NCBI GenBank assembly: GCA_003612585.1
Contig: RAZH01000010.1
Location: forward strand, 62,001 to 126,000
Direction of reading: 5' to 3'
DNA: 64,000 nt
From: a bacterium 1XD42-54
Lineage (GTDB): Bacteria > Bacillota > Clostridia > Lachnospirales > Lachnospiraceae
Position numbers and translations under genes: made by a program
The notes under the pieces: model-generated
What the model saw: only the letters and a program-made list of their open reading frames with translations
What the model was told of the DNA's origin: nothing
The model's database searches: none
Shown here: piece after piece, positions 1 to 8,978 of the stretch
Layout: every line of letters starts with the position of its first letter
How positions within the stretch are numbered: the stretch's first letter is position 1

Positions 1-15
1 AAAGCGTTTGCGCTT

Positions 16-981
16 GTGAGACTCCGATACCACTGGTACAGGCGGATGCAAAAGAGTATTGGCGTGGTAGTATTTTTGGCTGTAGTACTGGGATTTGCAT
101 GGAGCCATCTGCTGTATACCGGGATGTTTTCGGAGATCGCCGTCCGGCAGAACAGGAAGAAGTATGATCTTCTTTTGGAACGGTCAGAGGCGCTTGGTTT
201 TAGTCTGGCAGTGGGATGTTTTGAGGAGGCAGTGAAGCTATGTCCCGGTAGAAACGAGTGGTGTTTTCTGCTGCTTGAACGGATCGGGAGTGATTATATA
301 TTTGATGAAGGGGAGGAGGAAGCAGTAAGAAAACTGATTTACACAGTACTGCCCGGAGAAGAATGGACTTTTTTGGAATATCAGAAAAGTACGAACAATT
401 CGGCATACCGGGAACTGGCATATCGCATGGGAATGCTTTATTGGTATTTCTATAGCGGAACCGGAGGGAAACGGGCCGCGGCAAATTGGTTTGAAGCAGC
501 GGTGGATCTGCAACGAAAGCAAGTAGAATCAGGAGAACAGAAAGAAAACAAGGATGCATGCGAGCAAGAGTCCGCATGGCTGGAATCAGCAAAGATTCAT
601 GCAGAAATCAGCGGTTATTACGAGAGGCTGGGAAAAAGGGATGCAGAGGGCTTTATGGGAGCGAAATACAGTAGTTATTGGGAAGATTTGAAGAGACTCT
701 GGGCTTTGGATTCCCTGGAAAAGGAGGGCCGTGGCGTGCAGCTTCATGTTGCAGACGAGCTGCTTGGCTGCATGCTGTTTCATATGCAGGAGATTTATGA
801 ATCAGGGGAATCATACGAGACAGTGAAAAAATTATTGGAATTATTAGAAAACTTTTTTCAGAGAACGGGGAAAGAGATGGAAGCAACAGACCTGGAGAAG
901 GCAAAGGAACAGTGCAACGAGGCAAGGGTCTCAATTATGCGAGTTTATGAAAGAATAGGGGGTACTGTATTTGAAAAATAG
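16..981 (+). CDS. Membrane-anchored hypothetical protein (5' end may lie outside the window)
   Basis: I do not recognise this family. The 321-residue frame has one hydrophobic segment near residues 14-34 after a basic start, then a soluble, helix-rich, Glu/Lys-rich region with Tyr- and Trp-containing stretches that could be TPR-like. This suggests a single-pass protein with most of its mass on one side of the membrane. The GTG at 16 has no visible ribosome site, and the frame is open to the window edge, so the true start may lie upstream or at the internal ATG at 46. The stop overlaps the next gene by 11 bp, so the two are probably co-translated and may act together. The codon pattern is ordinary for the window. 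Function is unknown. Confidence 0.6.
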   Translation: MRLRYHWYRRMQKSIGVVVFLAVVLGFAWSHLLYTGMFSEIAVRQNRKKYDLLLERSEALGFSLAVGCFEEAVKLCPGRNEWCFLLLERIGSDYIFDEGEEEAVRKLIYTVLPGEEWTFLEYQKSTNNSAYRELAYRMGMLYWYFYSGTGGKRAAANWFEAAVDLQRKQVESGEQKENKDACEQESAWLESAKIHAEISGYYERLGKRDAEGFMGAKYSSYWEDLKRLWALDSLEKEGRGVQLHVADELLGCMLFHMQEIYESGESYETVKKLLELLENFFQRTGKEMEATDLEKAKEQCNEARVSIMRVYERIGGTVFEK

Positions 982-3745
982 TTGTATTGGAAAAGACAAG
1001 AGCAGTAAATGGAGAGATCGCAACGAAATTGAGAAAGGAGAAAACAGGTTCAGGGACGGAGAAGATCAGAAAGAGAACGTCAACAAGAATGTAATAACGA
1101 GTGGACGGGACAATCAAAGAAAAAAGAAAGTATATTGGATGGCAGGAATTTTGTTATCTCTGATTCTGACTATCTTTTTGCTTTGTACCGGCCGTTTTTT
1201 TTGTCCGGAATACCGATCTACGTTTGCATTTGGTGGAATGACAGAAAAAGAATTTCAGGGTATTGTGGAAAAAAGGGATAGCGTGTACCAATTAGAATAT
1301 GAGTCAGAAAGCGAGACTGAGACGGAATCGAAACTAGCGGAAGCTGTAACGGAAAAGAAGAGTGAAGCTGAAACCGAAGATGTAACGGAAGCAGGAAGTG
1401 GAGTTGAAACAGAGGTTGTACCAGAAGGGGAAAGTGAGGTTGAAACAGAAGCTATAACGGAAGAAGAAGGTAGAATTGAAACAGAGGTTGTACCAGAAGG
1501 GGAAAGTGAGGTTGAAACAGAAACTGTATCAGAAAAAGGAAGTGAAGCTGAAACGGAGGTTGTATCGGAAGGGGAAAGTGGGGTTGAAACAGAAGCTACA
1601 ACAGAAGAAGGCTGTGTTGTTGAAACAGAGATTGTACTGGAAGGGGAAAGTGAGGTTGAAACAGAAGCTACAACAGAAGAAGGCTGCGTTGTTGAAACAG
1701 AGGTTGCATCGGAAGAAGGGGAAAGTGAGGTTGAAACGGAAACTGTAACGGAAAACGAAAGCGAAACAGAAAACAGAACGGAGGAATCTGTAGAAAATGA
1801 ATCAGGTACAGAACCGGAACAAGAAACAGCCAGGCAGACTGAAACAGAGAAACAGCCGCAAAAAGTACAACGTGGGAAAGAATATGAGATACGGGGAGAA
1901 CAGAATGCTTGGTATCGAGATGCAAATGATCGGCTGTGGGTACGAGCAGGAAGCAATCTCTATGTGGAAACAAAATCGGGTGGTTATGGCCGTGGAGCCA
2001 GCCGAATGAATATCCGGGAGGACGGAACTCTGACATTTCGACTGCAAAAGACGGATCAGGAAGGAAATGTTACAGAAGAATCAGCACTTCAGAAGGAAGC
2101 TTATTATGTGGACGGAGAAGCACCGGAGGCAGCGGTTTTTCTGCCTGGTATCCGGGAAGAAGGAATTGTTTATACGGCGCAGGCAGCTCGTTCGATGATA
2201 TTGATTGCACCGGATGGAAAAAGCGGACTGAAAAATTCTGATTATACAGTAATACGTTGCAGCAAAGACGGGGAAGTTCTGGAAGAGCCGGATTCGATCA
2301 CATGGTACCCGTGTCGAAATGGGGAAGAGGTTTTGATTGATCAGGAGGGAACATATCGCGTATATGTTCGAACGGAAGACCAGGTGGGAAATCTCGCATT
2401 TTCGGAAAGCGATATGATTTGTGTTGATCGAACAGCGCCGGAGATTCTGATCGAAGGTGTAGGGGCAGAGACAGCAAATGCGGGGAAAGTGAATATTAAA
2501 ATATCTTGCCAGGATGTCAATTATAAGGCGGGTTCTATGAAAATCAGCATTCAAGGAAGAAATGGAGGAAAGATGCCTTCTGTGAGAGAAAAATCGGAAA
2601 ACCGGGAAGGTGCTGTAATGGAATATTTTGATTTTCCCAAACAGAAAAGTTACGATGATGTCTATCAAATGGAGGTTTTTGCAGAAGACATATCAGGGAA
2701 TAAAACGAAAAAGAGCTTTGATTTTTCTGTGAATCGTTTCGGTTCTGTATACGATCTTTCCAAAGATACGAGAGAGCAGTTGGGACATTATTATCTTTCA
2801 GAACCCAAAGATATTGTTTTATATGAGACAAATATAGACTATGTGAGTGGAACCGAGATTTTTTGCCGGTGTGACGGCGAACTGCATAAGCTCATACGGG
2901 ACCAGGATTATCATGTTACAATGCAGGGAAGCCGTGAGGCCTGGAAACGTTATGAATACACAATTCCGGCCGGATATTTTAAAAAAGAAGGAGTATATGA
3001 ATTACTGCTCTCTTCAAGCGATCGGGCAAAAAATGTGAGCGATACGGGAATACAGGGAAAACGATTGGCTTTTGCGCTTGACTGGACAGCACCGACTTGC
3101 ACGGTGACTGGGTTAGAGGCAGGGGAAGTGTATGAAGCAAAAGAAATAACAGCTTGCATTGTACCACATGATAATATAGGAATGGATGTGATCAGGATTT
3201 ATCACAACAGTGTACTGCTGCGTGAAGAGGTCGGGAAAAATGACAGCCCCTTGAAAATAAAGGTAGAGAAAGCGGAATACTGGCAGACTTATCAGGTGTT
3301 TTTACGCGATTTGTCGGGGAATGAGTACTGGAGTGAAGAAATACCGGTATATGTTGGAGAAAAGAAGGAGGAAGCTGGGAATTACCAGAAGGTCAGGCCA
3401 AGCGCCAGAGAAGAAGAGGAAAGAAGGCGGACTGCTGCAACAGACAATAACGCAGAAGAAAAGAACAGTGGAACAGGAAGCAGTGATGAAAAAAACATAG
3501 ATGGGGAAAGTGCCGGGAATACAATAAAGGAAAAGGAAGAATTGGAAAAGGAAGAGATAGGGGATGCGGAAAATACAAATCAATGGACGAAAGAAACTTT
3601 TCCGGATCACAGGCAGCAGGGAGAAATGAGAAGTGGCAATGTGGAGGAAAGACGAAGTGGAGCGATTCTTTTAAGTTTGGGGATACTTACATTTTTAAGT
3701 ACTATGATAGCATGTAGACTGTCAAAATCCGGTTCCACAAGGTAG
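971..3745 (+). CDS. Large surface protein with Glu-rich repeat stalk and Ig-like segments
   Basis: A 924-residue protein with a TTG start preceded by an AGGGGG site at 957-962. It has a short cytoplasmic head, a transmembrane helix near residues 57-75, a long acidic repeat region (about residues 110-280, ETE/ESEVETE units), then several beta-rich segments. Phrases such as YYVDGEAPEA and CVDRTAPEI near segment borders are typical of bacterial Ig-like domains in Lachnospiraceae surface proteins. A second acidic low-complexity region and a C-terminal hydrophobic helix (GAILLSLGILTFLSTMIAC) end it, followed by a short basic tail. No LPXTG motif is visible. I infer a cell-surface stalk or adhesin-like protein held by both ends. 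It overlaps the preceding membrane-protein gene. The exact function and binding partner cannot be told from sequence. Confidence 0.65.
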   Translation: MKNSCIGKDKSSKWRDRNEIEKGENRFRDGEDQKENVNKNVITSGRDNQRKKKVYWMAGILLSLILTIFLLCTGRFFCPEYRSTFAFGGMTEKEFQGIVEKRDSVYQLEYESESETETESKLAEAVTEKKSEAETEDVTEAGSGVETEVVPEGESEVETEAITEEEGRIETEVVPEGESEVETETVSEKGSEAETEVVSEGESGVETEATTEEGCVVETEIVLEGESEVETEATTEEGCVVETEVASEEGESEVETETVTENESETENRTEESVENESGTEPEQETARQTETEKQPQKVQRGKEYEIRGEQNAWYRDANDRLWVRAGSNLYVETKSGGYGRGASRMNIREDGTLTFRLQKTDQEGNVTEESALQKEAYYVDGEAPEAAVFLPGIREEGIVYTAQAARSMILIAPDGKSGLKNSDYTVIRCSKDGEVLEEPDSITWYPCRNGEEVLIDQEGTYRVYVRTEDQVGNLAFSESDMICVDRTAPEILIEGVGAETANAGKVNIKISCQDVNYKAGSMKISIQGRNGGKMPSVREKSENREGAVMEYFDFPKQKSYDDVYQMEVFAEDISGNKTKKSFDFSVNRFGSVYDLSKDTREQLGHYYLSEPKDIVLYETNIDYVSGTEIFCRCDGELHKLIRDQDYHVTMQGSREAWKRYEYTIPAGYFKKEGVYELLLSSSDRAKNVSDTGIQGKRLAFALDWTAPTCTVTGLEAGEVYEAKEITACIVPHDNIGMDVIRIYHNSVLLREEVGKNDSPLKIKVEKAEYWQTYQVFLRDLSGNEYWSEEIPVYVGEKKEEAGNYQKVRPSAREEEERRRTAATDNNAEEKNSGTGSSDEKNIDGESAGNTIKEKEELEKEEIGDAENTNQWTKETFPDHRQQGEMRSGNVEERRSGAILLSLGILTFLSTMIACRLSKSGSTR
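1300..1760 (+). repeat. Degenerate tandem repeat encoding (V/A)ETE-x-ESE units
   Basis: Imperfect repeats built around codons for GESEVETE. The core unit is about 13-14 codons, and longer near-copies such as GTTGAAACAGAGGTTGTACC recur at about 1403 and 1475. The result is a strongly acidic, probably extended extracytoplasmic stalk. Copy number is likely to differ between strains. The antisense strand stays open here only because the repeat lacks stops in that frame. Confidence 0.85.
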
Positions 3746-3857
3746 AAAAAACTCTCTTTTTTGTGCAAGAATAGAGAGGCAAATTTCGGGCAAATGCTTT
3801 ATAATAAAGAAAATGTTGGTATAAATGCGTTGAATTTATATAGGAGGAGAGAGACGG

Positions 3858-4709
3858 ATGGAATGGGTTGAAAAATTAAACCAGAGTATGGATTATATTG
3901 AGGAGCATCTGACAGATGAGATTGATTATGCACAACTTGGGCGGATAGCCTGTTGCTCGGCGTATCATATGCAAAGAATGTTTACCTATATGGCGGGTAT
4001 CACTTTGGCAGAATACATTCGCAGACGGAAAATGTCGCTGGCAGCTGTAGATCTGCAGGGGGGAAATGAAAAAATTATTGATGTTGCAGAAAAATATGGG
4101 TATCATTCGCCGACTGCATTTAACAGAACGTTTCAGGCTTTTCATGGGATCGCTCCATCCTGTGTAAAAAACGAAGGGGTGTCTGTGAAGTCTTTTTCTC
4201 CTATAGTTTTTAGCATTGCTGTAAAAGGCGCTGCGGAGTTGAACTATCGGATTGAAACAAAGGATGCTTTTCGGATTGTCGGTGTGTCAAGGCCGCTTCA
4301 GCAGGAAATTGAACAGAATTTTGCAGTTGTACCAGATATGTGGCAGAAGGCTGTGGCAGACGGAACAATTCAGAAGCTGGCAGGATTGATGGATGTTTTT
4401 CCTATGGGACTTTTGGGCGTCAGTGCTTGTAATGACACCGAACAGTGGAAATATTTTATTGCCGTTTCGAGTACACAGGCAACCGGTGAATTTGAAGAAT
4501 ACGTTGTACCGGCATCTACCTGGGCAATTTTTTCCGGTACAGGAACCAACCAGTCTGTGCAAGAATTGGAGCGACGCATAATTACAGAGTGGTTGCCGGC
4601 TTCCGGATATGAATATGCGAATGCTCCGGATATTGAGGTTTATTTGAATCCAGATCCACAAAATGCGCAGTATGAGGTATGGATTCCGGTGGTCAAAAGG
4701 CAGCAATAA
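3858..4709 (+). CDS. AraC-family regulator with GyrI-like effector domain
   Basis: A 283-residue transcription regulator. Residues 1-110 carry the two helix-turn-helix units of AraC/XylS proteins (YIEEHLTDEIDYAQLGRIA, then EYIRRRKMSLAAVDLQ and YHSPTAFNRTFQAFHG). Residues 120-283 look like the GyrI-like/AraC effector-binding domain (DAFRIVGVSRPL start, EVWIPVV end). This HTH-first order is typical of the Rob/SoxS-related class that binds small hydrophobic molecules or drugs. The ATG follows AGGAGGAGAG. A TATAAT at 3800-3805 may be its -10 box, with only a weak -35. It stands alone with no obvious target operon beside it, so the regulated genes are unknown. Confidence 0.85.
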   Translation: MEWVEKLNQSMDYIEEHLTDEIDYAQLGRIACCSAYHMQRMFTYMAGITLAEYIRRRKMSLAAVDLQGGNEKIIDVAEKYGYHSPTAFNRTFQAFHGIAPSCVKNEGVSVKSFSPIVFSIAVKGAAELNYRIETKDAFRIVGVSRPLQQEIEQNFAVVPDMWQKAVADGTIQKLAGLMDVFPMGLLGVSACNDTEQWKYFIAVSSTQATGEFEEYVVPASTWAIFSGTGTNQSVQELERRIITEWLPASGYEYANAPDIEVYLNPDPQNAQYEVWIPVVKRQQ

Positions 4710-4997
4710 GATTGTATTTATAAGAGATTGTTTGCTGTAGCAAGAACAATTTTGTTATGGCTCACAGTTGAGACGACAGAAAAGACTGCGAAGATTTTGA
4801 AAAGAAGATGACAGATATCGTACTGGATGTTATAATTTTATCAAGCATTGTATTTCTTTATAGTTCTTAATGGCAAATGCCATTCTGTTTTTCTACTGCG
4901 TTCTGCAGAAATAGAAATTCTTGATGCTGATTCAAAAAAATGCAGAGAGGATTTCACAAAAACAGAGTCCTCTCAGAAAGTAAAAGGAGGACATTGA
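4710..4997 (+). other. Intergenic region with small hairpin between AraC and Rpn genes
   Basis: 288 bp without a gene. It holds a perfect palindromic hairpin at 4869-4884 (AATGGC, loop AAAT, GCCATT) followed by CTGTTTTTCT, which may be a weak terminator. An AAAGGAGG-type ribosome site (4982-4990) belongs to the next gene. I see no other supported feature. Confidence 0.5.
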
Positions 4998-6080
4998 ATG
5001 AAAGAAAACAGGGATTTAAGAAAAGAAAATGGATATGAGTTACGACAGAACCAAATTGATTATCAAAATCAGGAGTGCAGCGAAAGGGCGGTTGTACCTT
5101 TGCGCGCATACAAAGATCGTGTTTTTCGCATGATTTTCAAAGAGAAGGAAAGTCTGTTGCAGCTGTATAATGCAATGAATGGAACCGATTATCAAGAGCC
5201 AGAGGAGTTGGTGGTAACGACACTGGAAAATGCGGTGTATCTTGGGATGAAAAACGACGTTTCTTTTCTTTTGTATGATCACTTAAATTTGTATGAGCAT
5301 CAATCGACCAATAACCCGAACATGCCGCTTAGAAATTTATTTTATGTGAGCAGTTTATATTCAGGTTTGACAAGAGATGAGAACCTTTATGGACCACGGA
5401 TAGTAAAAATCCCAGAGGCAAGGTTTGTTGTGTTTTATAATGGGAAAGAGGAATTGCCGGAGCGGTTTGAACTAAAATTGTCAGATGCTTTTGCAACAAA
5501 AACAGAAATTCCGGCGTTAGAATTGAGAACCGAAGTGTGGAATATTAACGCTGGCTGTAATAAGTTGCTCATGGAACGATGCAAGCTGCTGTCCGATTAT
5601 GCAGTTTTTGTAGATAAAGTACGCAAGTATGGACAGAATCAATCGTTTTCTGAAGCAGTTGATTTGGCAATCGAAGCGTGTATAGAAGAGGATGTGTTGT
5701 CAGACTTTTTTAGGAAAAACAGGGCGGAGGTGTTAAAAGTGAGTATATTTGAATACGATGAACAGCGACAGATGGAACTGGCACGAAAAGGGGCAATAGA
5801 AGAAGGCAGAGAAGAGGGTATAAAAGAAGGGATAAAAGAAGGAAGAGAAAAGGGCATAAAAGAAGGAATAAAGGAAGGTAGAAAGAAAGGAATAAGGGAG
5901 GGGCGACAGGAGGGAGAAAAGCTTTTTGCAGCGTTGACAGAATTACTCCTTGGTGATGGAAGAATGGATGATCTGAAACGGGCAGTTCAGGATGAAAGGG
6001 TAAGAAAAGCGTTGTATGAGGAATATGACTTGGAAGATAGCCGTATGGAAGAGCTCTTGTATCCGGATAACATGAATTAG
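4998..6080 (+). CDS. Rpn-family recombination-promoting nuclease / putative transposase
   Basis: A 360-residue member of the PD-(D/E)XK nuclease-transposase family (TIGR01784/Rpn type). The N-terminal part shows the family pattern: KDRVFRMIFKEKESLLQLYN, then LENAVYLGMKNDVSFLL, then LYEHQSTNNPNMPLRNLFYVS, and later ARFVVFYNGKEELPE. E. coli Rpn proteins are DNA endonucleases that raise RecA-independent recombination. Residues 266-308 are a charged stretch of EGIKEG/EGREEG repeats, predicted helical. The start ATG follows AAAGGAGG. No inverted repeats of a transposon flank it, so I treat it as a single gene and not a mobile element. It lies next to a ruined recQ gene. Lachnospiraceae genomes usually carry many copies of this family. 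Confidence 0.85.
   Translation: MKENRDLRKENGYELRQNQIDYQNQECSERAVVPLRAYKDRVFRMIFKEKESLLQLYNAMNGTDYQEPEELVVTTLENAVYLGMKNDVSFLLYDHLNLYEHQSTNNPNMPLRNLFYVSSLYSGLTRDENLYGPRIVKIPEARFVVFYNGKEELPERFELKLSDAFATKTEIPALELRTEVWNINAGCNKLLMERCKLLSDYAVFVDKVRKYGQNQSFSEAVDLAIEACIEEDVLSDFFRKNRAEVLKVSIFEYDEQRQMELARKGAIEEGREEGIKEGIKEGREKGIKEGIKEGRKKGIREGRQEGEKLFAALTELLLGDGRMDDLKRAVQDERVRKALYEEYDLEDSRMEELLYPDNMN
5797..5914 (+). repeat. Short tandem repeats encoding (K/R)EG(I/R) units in the Rpn-family gene
   Basis: Twelve-base units close to ATAAAAGAAGGA and GGAAGAGAAAAG alternate here. They encode EEGIKEGIKEGREKGIKEG-like sequence. Such repeats can expand or shrink by slippage without breaking the frame, since the unit is a multiple of three. 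The protein product is probably a charged helix or coiled coil. Confidence 0.85.
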
Positions 6081-6137
6081 ACGGAATAGCTGTGATTGGA
6101 TCAGAAAGGGATAAAAGGAAAGCAGTCTGTTAAAAAG

Positions 6138-6172
6138 CAGAGGGAACATTTTGGATGTACCCTCTGTTTTTT
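6138..6172 (+). terminator. Rho-independent terminator after the Rpn-family gene
   Basis: CAGAGGG at 6138-6144 pairs with CCCTCTG at 6160-6166, loop 15 nt, followed by TTTTTT. It sits 58 bp after the stop codon and faces the convergent recQ remnant. Confidence 0.85.
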
Positions 6173-6195
6173 CGATAGGAGAAAAGAATTTTATT

Positions 6196-7620
6196 TCATC
6201 TGTTCTGTATTACAGAAAGAAAACGGTCGCCGTATTTGGCATATTTCATTTCACCGATACCAGAGATAGACAGCATTTCTTCTTTTGTTTTAGGCAGCAA
6301 AATACACATTTGTGTAAGCGTTTGGTCCGAAAAAACTCCAAAACGCGGTATTCGCCGTCGGAAATTTTAAGGTTTCCGTGTATGACAAGGCTGTTCAGTA
6401 CTTGGCGAAGAAGGTAAATGGGAATGTCTTTGCAGGAACCGTAGTATGGATTTTGATCGAGGTGTGCACGGAGAATTTTGGTATTTCTACTGCCATGTAC
6501 GATGTCAGCAATCGTGACAAGGCCATATGCACGGCGGTTGTTTTTAATGCATGCGATCAGTTTGCTTGCGGTTTCTGTCATGTCTTTTTCTTCAAACTGT
6601 GTCAGGCAATTGGAACAGTTTCCGCAATAACCTTCTCCGTATTCGACAAAGTAACGGAGAATATATGCACGCAGACAGTCGTTTGTAAAGCAGTAGAAGG
6701 TCATTTGTTTGAGGCGTTCTTGTTCGCGAGCTTGAATGGCGTTTGCAGTTTCCACATCCGTATCAGGTGGTGGCTACCATGATTTGTTTTCGGTCGTATA
6801 GAAAATCATCCTGATTGTGATGCCGTTCTTTATCGGAGAGACCGGCGTGATACCTTGTGGCTGAATAGCCTTTACGAATCAGCTCTTCGCAGACTTCTTC
6901 TACAATTTTTCGGGTCAGGCAATAGATGATTCCACATTCATTCTGGCGTGATTTGAGGATTTCGAACACAGTTCGCAGCTTGTTTTCGGGTTGTTGGACG
7001 ATAAACTTCAGATTTTTTCGATCAAATCCAGTAACGATGTATGCAGGATTTTGCAAATCAAGGAGGGCGAGGATATCTTCACGTACTTCACGTGTTGCCG
7101 TGGCTGTAAAAGCGCCGATGACAGGGCGTTGCGCAAGATCCTCCAGAAAATCAGGAATACGGAGGTAGCTGGGACGAAAATCCTGGCCCCACTGGGAGAT
7201 ACAGTGTGCTTCGTCTACACTGATCATGGAGATATCAATCCTGCGTGCAGCCTCAACAAAGCTGTCTGTAAAAAGCCGTTCCGGGGCTACGTATACGATT
7301 TTGTATTGGCCTCGGACCAGATTCTGCAAAGCAGTTCTATATTGGCCCGATGTCAGGGAGCTGTTCAGATAAGCAGCATGAATGCCGATCTGGTTCAGTG
7401 TGGCTACCTGATCTTTCATGAGAGAAATCAATGGGGATATCACAATTGTAATGCCAGGGAATAAAAGTGCCGGGATCTGATAACAGAGTGATTTGCCGGC
7501 GCCGGTTGGCATAATACCCATAGCGTCGCGGCCCGAAAGCAGAGCATCTACAATCGTTTCCTGACCTTCGCGGAAGGAAGCGTAGCCGAAATATTTTTTA
7601 AGTGCTTCGTATTTGGTCAT
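6196..7620 (-). pseudogene. recQ: Decayed recQ DNA helicase (internal deletion plus frameshift)
   Basis: ATP-dependent DNA helicase RecQ in at least two broken pieces. The N-terminal piece (start ATG complement of 7618-7620, after AGGAAAAA) keeps the Q-motif FREGQ, Walker A TGAGKS, DEAH box and motif III FTATAT, and runs to the end of domain 2 at IMVATT, then hits TGA at 6763-6765. The next frame resumes at ETANAIQAREQERLKQM and holds the RecQ zinc domain (YCGNCSNC). The segment that normally joins them, with motifs V and VI (AFGMGID, QEAGRAGRDG; roughly 60-70 residues), is absent. A second break lies at an A6 run (6330-6335, T6 on the coding strand): one extra T would restore the normal tail TLTQMCILLPKTKEEM and SGIGEMKYAKYG, ending at the TGA complement of 6196-6198. 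The protein cannot be an active helicase. The homopolymer shift could be a sequencing error, but the missing motifs cannot. Confidence 0.9.
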
Positions 7621-7902
7621 GATCATTTTTCCTGTATGGTTGGATATATTTTGTATGTTTAGCAGATATAGATGACGAAACATCACATTAAATATATAAA
7701 AGTAACATATCAATATTGTATCATGGAGCAAAGGAAAAAGAAAGAGGGGATTTGTGAAATAATTATGAAATAAGCAAAAGTCTTTGAATATGTTACAACA
7801 TTAGCTGCAAAGCCTTGTTAAAAATAAAGACTTGTTTATGCCTTGTAAAGCCCTGTAGGTAGACATTTTTCGACATCTGTGTTATGATGCCCCGTAAAGG
7901 GG

Positions 7903-8967
7903 ATGAGTATAAAAATGAAGAGGAAACGAAATGTCATAAAGCGGAACAGTGGCTTTTTGGCCTGTTGCGTATTGGTGGCGGGTGCGTCGTTTGGAACTGC
8001 GAATCTTGTGATGGAAAAAGGAATGGTATCTTTAGTTATGCCGTCCGAAGAACAGACACCGGAAAAGACGAGGGAAACAGCTCCGCCAGAAAAAAGTGAG
8101 AAAAGAGTATACGAGACAGATGCATTTACCGTCACAGCATCCGGAAATATTATAAAAGGTGTTGAGACAGAGGCACCGGAGAAAAAGGAGACGGAGAAAC
8201 AGACAGAAACGGATGCAAATGGAAATCCGATTGGCAATGGCACGCAGATGAATGAAAATGGGACAGATTCCGTGGGGAATGGTGCCGGATCTTCTGGAAG
8301 CGGTTCGGATCAAGATGGTTCAGGCAATTCCGGCGGGAATGGCTCGTACAACGATACAGCCGGTACTGATCCAGGAGATTCTTCCTGGGATAATGCGGGC
8401 GAAAATGCAGGCAATTCTTCCTGGGACGATTACTCTGGGCCATCAATTGTGATTACAGATCCGGGAAATGGATATTATTACTATACAGACGGAAGCACTT
8501 GGAACGATAATACTGGGAGCTCTTCGGGCGGCAGCACGGGAGGTTCTTCCGGCGGAAGTACTGGCGGTAGTACAGGGGGCTCCTCAGGTGGAAGCAGTGG
8601 TGGCAGTACGGGAGATTCCTCTGGTGGTAGCTCGGGTAATTCGGATAATATCATCATTGAAAAGCCTCCGGTATCCACACCGGACGATGTGATCCTGTGG
8701 GGAATCAGCAGTCGATATATAGATGAGAGCGAGCTGTATAATTATAACCTGGACGAGCTGTGCCTGATTCGTAATGAGATTTTTGCGCTTCATGGGCGAA
8801 TGTTCCGTACGCCGGAGATACAGGAATATTTTAACGGGAAATCATGGTATGTGCCGACGTATGCGCCGGACGATTTTGATGCAAACATGTTTGATTACCT
8901 GAACGATTATGAGAAAGCGAACTTGCAGGTTATTTTAAACTATGAAGCAGCGCTTGCAGGAAATTAG
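7903..8967 (+). CDS. Secreted or membrane-anchored YARHG-domain protein with Gly/Ser linker
   Basis: A 354-residue protein with a basic N-terminus and one hydrophobic segment (FLACCVLVAGASFGTANLVM), so a signal anchor or signal peptide. The middle is low complexity: acidic/Thr-rich, then Asn/Gly/Ser-rich (residues 110-250). The last 90 residues form a YARHG domain (DELCLIRNEIFALHGRMF, later FNGKSWYVPTY), a small extracellular domain common in Clostridia. Function of the domain is not known; it is assumed to act in the cell wall. Start is uncertain: ATG 7903 directly abuts GGGG, while ATG 7915 lies 12 nt after it. A small CCCC-GTAAA-GGGG hairpin (7889-7901 region) overlaps the ribosome site. 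It is followed 11 bp later by a membrane protein gene, probably in one operon. Confidence 0.75.
   Translation: MSIKMKRKRNVIKRNSGFLACCVLVAGASFGTANLVMEKGMVSLVMPSEEQTPEKTRETAPPEKSEKRVYETDAFTVTASGNIIKGVETEAPEKKETEKQTETDANGNPIGNGTQMNENGTDSVGNGAGSSGSGSDQDGSGNSGGNGSYNDTAGTDPGDSSWDNAGENAGNSSWDDYSGPSIVITDPGNGYYYYTDGSTWNDNTGSSSGGSTGGSSGGSTGGSTGGSSGGSSGGSTGDSSGGSSGNSDNIIIEKPPVSTPDDVILWGISSRYIDESELYNYNLDELCLIRNEIFALHGRMFRTPEIQEYFNGKSWYVPTYAPDDFDANMFDYLNDYEKANLQVILNYEAALAGN
8517..8640 (+). repeat. Gly/Ser-rich coding repeat (SSGGSTGG units)
   Basis: Degenerate repeats of 12-24 bases encode SSGGSTGGSSGG-type linker in the YARHG protein. It probably forms a flexible spacer between the membrane and the C-terminal domain. 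Confidence 0.8.
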
Positions 8968-8978
8968 GAGGTAAAAAC

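Noticed and set aside
1255-1956. Minus-strand frame of 233 residues rich in SVST repeats
   Set aside because: It is the complement of the Glu-rich repeat of the plus-strand gene; no ribosome site, and the plus frame has domains and clear topology.
5797-5914. Possible CRISPR or regulatory repeat array
   Set aside because: Units are 12 bases, in frame, and encode KEG repeats inside an intact gene; no spacers.
4998-6080. Insertion sequence around the Rpn/transposase-like gene
   Set aside because: No terminal inverted repeats or target-site duplication seen on either side.
8517-8640. Possible CRISPR-like direct repeats
   Set aside because: In-frame Gly/Ser linker codons within the YARHG gene.
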